The notes under the pieces: model-generated
The model's input: the letters and a program-made list of their open reading frames with translations, nothing else
What the model was told of the DNA's origin: nothing
Databases searched by the model: none
Assembly (NCBI RefSeq): GCF_003144195.1
Contig: NW_020289996.1
Location: 311,419 to 375,418 of the forward strand
Source of the DNA: Ceraceosorus guamensis
Taxonomy: Eukaryota > Basidiomycota > Exobasidiomycetes > Ceraceosorales > Ceraceosoraceae
Direction: 5' to 3'
Length of the DNA: 64,000 nucleotides
Made by a program: the position numbers and the translations under genes
Shown: piece by piece, positions 58,639-64,000 of the stretch
Layout: each line of letters begins with the position of its first letter
Numbering within the stretch: position 1 is the first letter of the stretch

Positions 58639-60536
58639 TCAGCTAGCCGCGACGCGCACTCCAGAATTTGGCACCAAAGCCGGCCCTCCAGAGGTGAGGA
58701 GACGATCAAGCACGGGGTCTTTCTTTCTCCTATCCGTACCTGCCAACCTCTGAGCTACAAGTTGAAGGACCTCTGAGCTTCCCAATTCGATCTTGTCGCT
58801 GGCCAAAGGATCTGCGCGCGAAGGTCCCTGTGATGGGCAGAGCGAGGAGTGCGTATGATGGCTGAGGGAGACGTAGCGAAAAACAGAGATGCAGCTCACC
58901 TTGTTGAGAATCATGACGGATCCACCGGCCTCGTGCATGGTCTTTGCTAGCCTATATGCGCTGTATGTTGCGGTAGAGGAGCCCACCTGAGCATTGGACG
59001 GGAGCGTGGTTCGGAGCTCAGAATTCAGATCCCTCGACTTTAGCTTTCAAGCGTGGACTCACGATGAGCATCTGACTTGCTCTTCGGACGAGCTCAAAGG
59101 AGCGGTCCCGCAGCGCGTCCGGAACGGACTCTCCAAAGCTTTGAGCCGCAGGAGAGACCATTCGGTCAGCGATGCGAAGCTAGTAGTGCTCAGCATGCAA
59201 GCTTGACTCACAAGACGACGCCGCTTCAGGCACGAGGCGAAAGGGGAGATGCGAGAGAGAAGCTCAGCTCTCGTGGGGGCCTGCGGCGTTGCTGTTGCGG
59301 CGTTGCGAGTGCGCTCACGGCTTTAGAACCCCTCCGCAACTCGGACAGGCAGGATAGTGGAAAGAGCTGTAGTCCGTATTCCTTGCAAGCTCCACCTGTA
59401 AGATGGCGATGAGACAGCATCGAAGAGTAGGCGTGAGCCCGACGGTGAAGGCGGAAGAAGGGGCCGTCTGCGACGAATCTCTACGCACATCACCATCAGG
59501 ATTGGTTTTGGGTTGAGTACCCCGTTGATGCATCTCCTTGGCCATTTCGTCCCACATTGGGTTCCTCTCGGCGAGTATGGACTGGTAGGCCGATCTACTT
59601 CCCCTGAAGCCGCAACCTTTGGGATAAGCTTGACCCGTAGGAGTGTTGAAAGGTCGAGGTTCTGCTCGGAGACGCGGACCCGAGAGATGTGACTGGGTGA
59701 GGTGCGAATGCAAGGTCGGGTCCTTCGGCCTCGATGGTGCGCTACCGGGCGTAGGTGACGAGACACACAAGACGTGCTGCAAGGTGCCTATCAAAGGATG
59801 CCAGTGGAGCAACATTGCGTGGGCAGCAGGCTCGCGCTGGAGCTAGATTTGTCAAGACTGCTTACCGTGCAATTCGAGGATGGAGGAAGCAGCTAGAGAA
59901 GGGCTGGGCGTGGCCATGTGATGCAGACTGTCGACATTCTTGCGAACGCGATGCGAGGGAACATTGAGATGAGACCCAGGGCCAAGGCGCGCATCAGCCC
60001 TCAACAACACCCGCTGTGCTCACCTGCGTGATGTAGTCTGCAAAGGCGCCCAGACGTTGCATTGCAGCAATAGCGTAATGAGTCTTGTTCGGCCTGGCCA
60101 CCAGCACGGGTGGATAACCCAAAAAGGACCTGGACCAGTACCTCTGTCTCGCGATGTGGCCTTTTTCGGATGAATCGACAAATTCGTGGAAGAAGATGGG
60201 TCGATAGGTCTTGTGCACCTCGTAATGACCGCCTTCTCCTCGATAGGGTGCGATGCCCGAATCCACCGATACGCCCGCACCCGTCATCAAGATGGTGCCC
60301 GCGCCAGTACCAGAGCGCCTCTCATCGGCTAGTGAGGATTGCTCTTTGCCTTGCGCGGTCCATCTCGAACTTGCAGAGCTCGTCGAGCCTTGCAATCGCT
60401 GCTGCTGCTGCTGCTGCTCCGTGACCCCTTTTTGCAAGAACTCGTACACCGCCTCTGCAGCTTGCTGGAGCGTGTGCTGATGCTTGGCCTTGCCCACCTC
60501 GCTCGAAGCAGGTATGGATGGGATGCTGATTCGCAT
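58639..60536 (-). CDS. SIRT4-like (class II) sirtuin, probably mitochondrial
   Basis: NAD-dependent deacylase or ADP-ribosyltransferase family. Eight exons: 60024-60536, 59866-59938, 59489-59787, 59319-59395, 59212-59223, 59063-59138, 58900-58986 and 58639-58827, giving 441 residues. Motifs: MTGAGVSVDSGIAPYRGEGG near residue 85-104, RYWSRSFLG, TQNVDSLH, ILELHGTL (catalytic His), CPSCGGVLKP, GVVFFGESVP, VGSSTATYSAYRL. Exon 5 is a 12-base micro-exon that restores the family-typical PxVVFFGES. Of the four zinc cysteines, the first pair reads CVSS instead of CxxC, so one ligand is missing unless CGF near residue 245 substitutes; the second pair CPSC is intact. A run of six Gln (from CTG/TTG strand repeats) sits near residue 41. 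Intron 59396-59488 is in frame without a stop. Confidence 0.88.
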
Positions 60537-61168
60537 CTCGTCCGCTTCGCCAACTTGTAATCACAAGCATCCAAGGGACATGTGGATGTCGGTGTTCGAA
60601 AGGCGACCGAGGTGCTCGACTTCGCTTGGTCAGCAGCAGCATACCGTGGGTGCGTTGTCTAAGAATCGGCAACACCACGCGAGGTTTCGCCGTCAAGGCT
60701 GCGTGCGTACGGCATACGGTATATGCAGCAGTGCACGACTGCCTAGCTGCTGTGACGCGATCGGACTCCGCGGAGTTCCGCCTTGACGCCGAATCAGCGG
60801 CGCGCTGTGCCGAACAACTCGCCTTCGTCTCGAGGACGCAGAGGGTTGGTTGATCGGCGACGTACAGTCACACGAGTCACAAACTGGTCAGCTGACCACG
60901 TATGACCGTCGCTGGTATGCTGATGGTGTACGAGGCACTTCATCTTCCCAACGCCGGCCTCATCGCTACTCCAGCGTTAGCCGGTCTGAGAGTCAGAACA
61001 GGTGCTCGCGCGTCAACAGAAGGTGAATTGGAAGGCAACGACGAGCTGGCAATGGTGGGCGCAGTATAGATACAAGCAAGCTACTCGTAGCGCTACAACG
61101 ACAATCAGTGGAAAAGTCGAAGACAAAAAAGGCGCAGCCAAACTCGCACCTGAAATGTGAAAGTATTC
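60537..61168. other. Intergenic stretch, sirtuin promoter
   Basis: 632 bases upstream of the sirtuin and downstream of the arrestin gene. No coding sign beyond short frames, and no regulatory site recognised. Confidence 0.4.
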
Positions 61169-63207
61169 TCAAGCCTTTTCGGACGGCTGCGCTTTGCCCG
61201 TGGCACCGCTATCGTCGTAGCTAGGCAGCTCGTCCTCACCTCGTTTCTTCTTCGAAAGCTTACCCTTCTCGTCTGCGTCGTCATCGTCGTCATCGTCATC
61301 GTCATCCTCGTACGCAGGCAAGACTTGATCCGCCATGAGCTGGTCCATGGCTTGTTCATCGTCTTTGGGAGCCTTGACGAACTGGTCCTTTGCAATCAGT
61401 AGCAGCGCCTGTCTTCGACCAGCCACTGCCCTTGTCAGATAGTCCACGTCGTTCCCGTGGGCTGCAAGGTCTTCAGCCGTCACACCGCTCGATGGCGCAA
61501 TCCGCAAATCTTCCAGCTTGGCCACGAGCGACGAACCTAGGCCGGGGATGGGCACCTTGAGCACGAGCGTGTAGCGCACCTTGAGCGTGGGTAGTTCCAA
61601 GTTGGGAGTCAGATCCAGGTGGATCTGTCCAACCAGCTGAGCTGTTGTGCTGTAGCCAGACGAAAGAGCGGAAGCTTTGCTAGGCTCAGTCCATCCGTGA
61701 GCTAGACTACCAGCCTGCCCTTGCAGATGCGTATTGCTCCAAGCAACGCGAGCCGAGAAGCTGTGTTCGAAGTTCGTGACCAGGAAAAAGTCGTTGGCCT
61801 TGCTGTTGGTGCTGTTTTCGATCTTTCTGCGAATCTTGATACGCGGAATGAGCTTGTCCGCAGGGGGCCCACCGCCGCTGCCAGAAGAGGGTGAAGCGTT
61901 TGTCCCAGGCAAGGAAGGAAGCGACGCGTCTGGGCCAGTCAGATCGCTGGCATTCTTTGCGCTGGCTGTCAGCTTTAGCACTACCGGCAAGACAGAGTCT
62001 GGACCGACTGCATCCAGAATGGGAACGAAAAGCTGTAGAGGAAAGGCGCGGCCACATGATGAGCGAACAATCTGCGAACCCTGGACGTCAAAGGGACTTG
62101 CTATGACTCACTTCCGCGTCCACGGTGCCCTTGCTGAAGAGAAGCTTCTTGCGGATAGCCTGCGATGCCGTGCCTCTGACCCAGCCAGGTGGCACCGCGC
62201 TGAGGTTGGCTGGCAGCTCTTCAATACTAGGAATTTCGCCTTTGCGCTCAGAGATGGCCGAGACTAGCAGTGGCAGCCAGGCTCTACAAAGTAGAGCAAC
62301 AAGAATGGTCAGTACCGAGCATGAAGGTCAGTACTCGCGAGCCTCACCTCGAGTGTCTCTTGAAAGTGCCAGAACGCTTCGCTACCGCCTTCCATCCATA
62401 CACGACGGTAGCAGTGCCGTCGAAATAGCCATTGGTAGTATCCTTGAATGTAGCCGGTAAGGCCAAAGTCTGCGATTTCGCGCTGCCAGGCTTGGTCTCG
62501 AAAGTGGTTGGCAAGATGCTGCTCACATCCCACGCGGTAATGTCAGAACGATCCACTTTGGCTTTGCCGGTTGTCAAGAGATGCTCTTCGACCGCGTCTG
62601 TCTTTGCTCCTTCGCGCGCATAAAGGACGGCTCGCCGCACAAAGATGGTCTGTGACCCGAGCGGGTGAAGCGTCAGCTAAAGGCATCCAAAGGTTATGTA
62701 CAGCTGAACTCGCCTCTGTATGCGGGTTGGTGTAGCGGTTGCCATACTGATCCCACGAGTAGCCTGGCAGGATGCGGAATGCGATGTCAGCAGGCGACGT
62801 GGTCAGAGGGAACGAGCACCGACGTTGCACGCACCGTAGCTGTGTACTTCTCCTTTGAGCTCGACGGTTAGCTGCTCGAGGTCCGAGTCCGCAGCCAGCG
62901 CCCTCTCATCGATTTCGACTTGCGCGGTGACCGCTTGTCCAGGAAAGTACACTCTGGCTATGTCTGCGTGGATTTTGGGCACAGGCTTCTTGTTGCCGGC
63001 ATCTTCGCTTTCTGATGCGTCTCTTCTTAGCATCGCTCTCCACTTGCCCTTGCCACTGCTGCCATTGGTCGATTCGCCCTCTCCGCGCTTTGACTCGTTT
63101 GGATCGTCCGTGCTCTTCCGCGAGTAGAGAGCCAATAGTCCGACATATTGGCCCACGGGATCTGGCAAGTGCTTCTTGCCTTTTGTCAAGCTGCGTTGAC
63201 CGCTCAT
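61169..63207 (-). CDS. Alpha-arrestin-like adaptor (ART family candidate)
   Basis: Exons 62835-63207, 62714-62763, 62348-62649, 62112-62283 and 61169-62032 give 586 residues. Arrestin-type beta strands appear in order: KIHADIARVYFPGQAVTAQV, LTVELKGEVHSYGYSWD, TIFVRRAVLYA, TLALPATFKD, VVYGWKAVAKR (N-lobe). The C-lobe has TASQAIRKKLLFSKGT, LFVPILDAVGPDSVLPVVLK, FEHSFSARVAW and TLKVRYTLVLKVPIPG. The C-terminal tail is strongly acidic, with a run of about ten Asp. It has two LPxY-type sites (LPAY, LPSY), which in fungal ARTs recruit the Nedd4-family ligase Rsp5. Expected role: guiding ubiquitylation and endocytosis of plasma-membrane transporters. Intron 62650-62713 begins with GC rather than GT; joining at this site keeps the frame and the strand pattern. 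Confidence 0.82.
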
Positions 63208-64000
63208 CTCTGCCAGTCGTGAATGGTGAAGGGCGCTTCGTGCACGCGTCTCGTTCTGTTTGACTGAGGTCACTAATTAATTGCGACAGGTAGCTTGAGT
63301 CAAGAGTATCTGCAACAGGAAGGCGGAGATTGATTATTGTGGGCGCACGTGCGGGCCAAGCCACTCGCCTCTGGCTCCTATTTAAGGTTTTTGCGTTCCA
63401 GCTGCTGTCTAGATGCTGTCAGAGCTATCGTGCTATACAGAGCTTGAGGGGAGAAAGGAAGTGCGTGGACGCACAGGTTTCGATTCGTCGAGTGCTGCTG
63501 TGTGCTATAGCATGTCATATATGCACCTCTGTGAGCTATGACGCCATGCTGAGCATTCAACGAAGTGGGTTTGAGTCAAGAGTACAGATTTAATCGTGAA
63601 TATTTAAAAATATAGGAGCAACTCTACTCGCAGCTTTCTTGCTCTCATGCGCACGGCAACTATCATGTATCTCAGGCAAACATCAGCAGCAAACAACCTC
63701 TGCATCTCTGTTCCACTATAAACGACACGCTGCTGCACGCCGGCGCAGCGTCTCATGCACGTCACGCGGGGACGACATGGTAAAAATAAAACGGCGCAAT
63801 CGCGCGTGCTGATCATCATGCTGATGGTTGCTCAGCATGCAAGAGAGGATTCCATACAGAGGAAAGAGCCAAGAGTTGAGTCGTCGCGGGTTGTGCGAGT
63901 GCGGGACGAAGCTGTAGACGGAGTGTGCGCACGGCCACGCTGTATTCTATATTATTATTATTATTATGGCACATAGAATCGTGAATGTCTGGTCTCGATC
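63208..64000. other. Terminal intergenic stretch
   Basis: 793 bases upstream of the arrestin gene and running off the window. It contains CAGTCGTGAATGG (about 63214), TAATCGTGAATATTT (about 63590), GAATCGTGAATGTC (about 63976) and an ATT microsatellite. No gene was supported. Confidence 0.4.
63951..63967. repeat. (ATT)n microsatellite
   Basis: Just over five tandem ATT units at the right end of the window, between genes. Confidence 0.8.

Overview
The window looks like nuclear DNA from a basidiomycete of the smut group (Ustilaginomycotina). The evidence is intron-rich fungal genes with short GT-AG introns (mostly 60-130 bases, donors usually GTGAGT or GTAAGT), closely spaced genes on both strands, GC-rich coding DNA, and a MedA/Med1-type developmental regulator. 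The exact species cannot be read from the sequence. No transposon, virus-like element, rRNA gene, convincing tRNA or CRISPR array was found. Exon models were built by hand from splice signals and protein-family continuity. Where exon lists are given, the exon lengths add up to an open frame.

Layout, left to right. 1-16.6 kb: the 5' part of an FG-nucleoporin (NUP2-like, minus), a very large TRM732/THADA protein (plus), the GPI-anchor GlcNAc-transferase PIG-A (plus), an ER DnaJ-TPR co-chaperone (minus), a coiled-coil protein of unknown function (minus), one or two doubtful small genes, and an empty stretch holding a 48-base poly-C run. 16.6-30 kb: a Kv-beta-type aldo/keto reductase (plus), the proteasome chaperone RPN14 (minus), mitochondrial BOL1 (plus), signal peptidase subunit SPC3 (minus), an apparent fusion of a gutted Gfo/Idh oxidoreductase with a long coiled coil (minus), the complex I assembly ATPase IND1 (plus) and a DUF4385 protein (minus).

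30-47.7 kb: a membrane protein of unknown function (plus), ATG27 (plus), a cytochrome P450 (minus), RAD23 (minus), the CCR4-NOT subunit NOT3/5 (plus), the mitochondrial GTPase MTG1 (minus) and a small secreted protein (minus). 47.7-55.3 kb is a gene-free stretch of about 7.7 kb. It lies upstream of the single-exon Med1/MedA regulator (55.3-58.2 kb, plus). The window ends with a SIRT4-like sirtuin (minus) and an alpha-arrestin-like adaptor (minus).

The genes are mostly housekeeping and do not form one pathway. Small themes recur. Mitochondrial or Fe-S proteins are BOL1, IND1, MTG1 and the sirtuin. Secretory-pathway proteins are PIG-A, the DnaJ protein, SPC3 and ATG27. Proteasome or ubiquitin proteins are RPN14, RAD23 and the arrestin. 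Points most worth a second look are the Gfo/Idh-coiled-coil fusion, an IND1 lacking its CxxC motif, micro-exons of 9 and 12 bases, two GC-AG introns, the huge gene-free upstream region of Med1, and a short TCGTGAAT-type word that recurs between genes.
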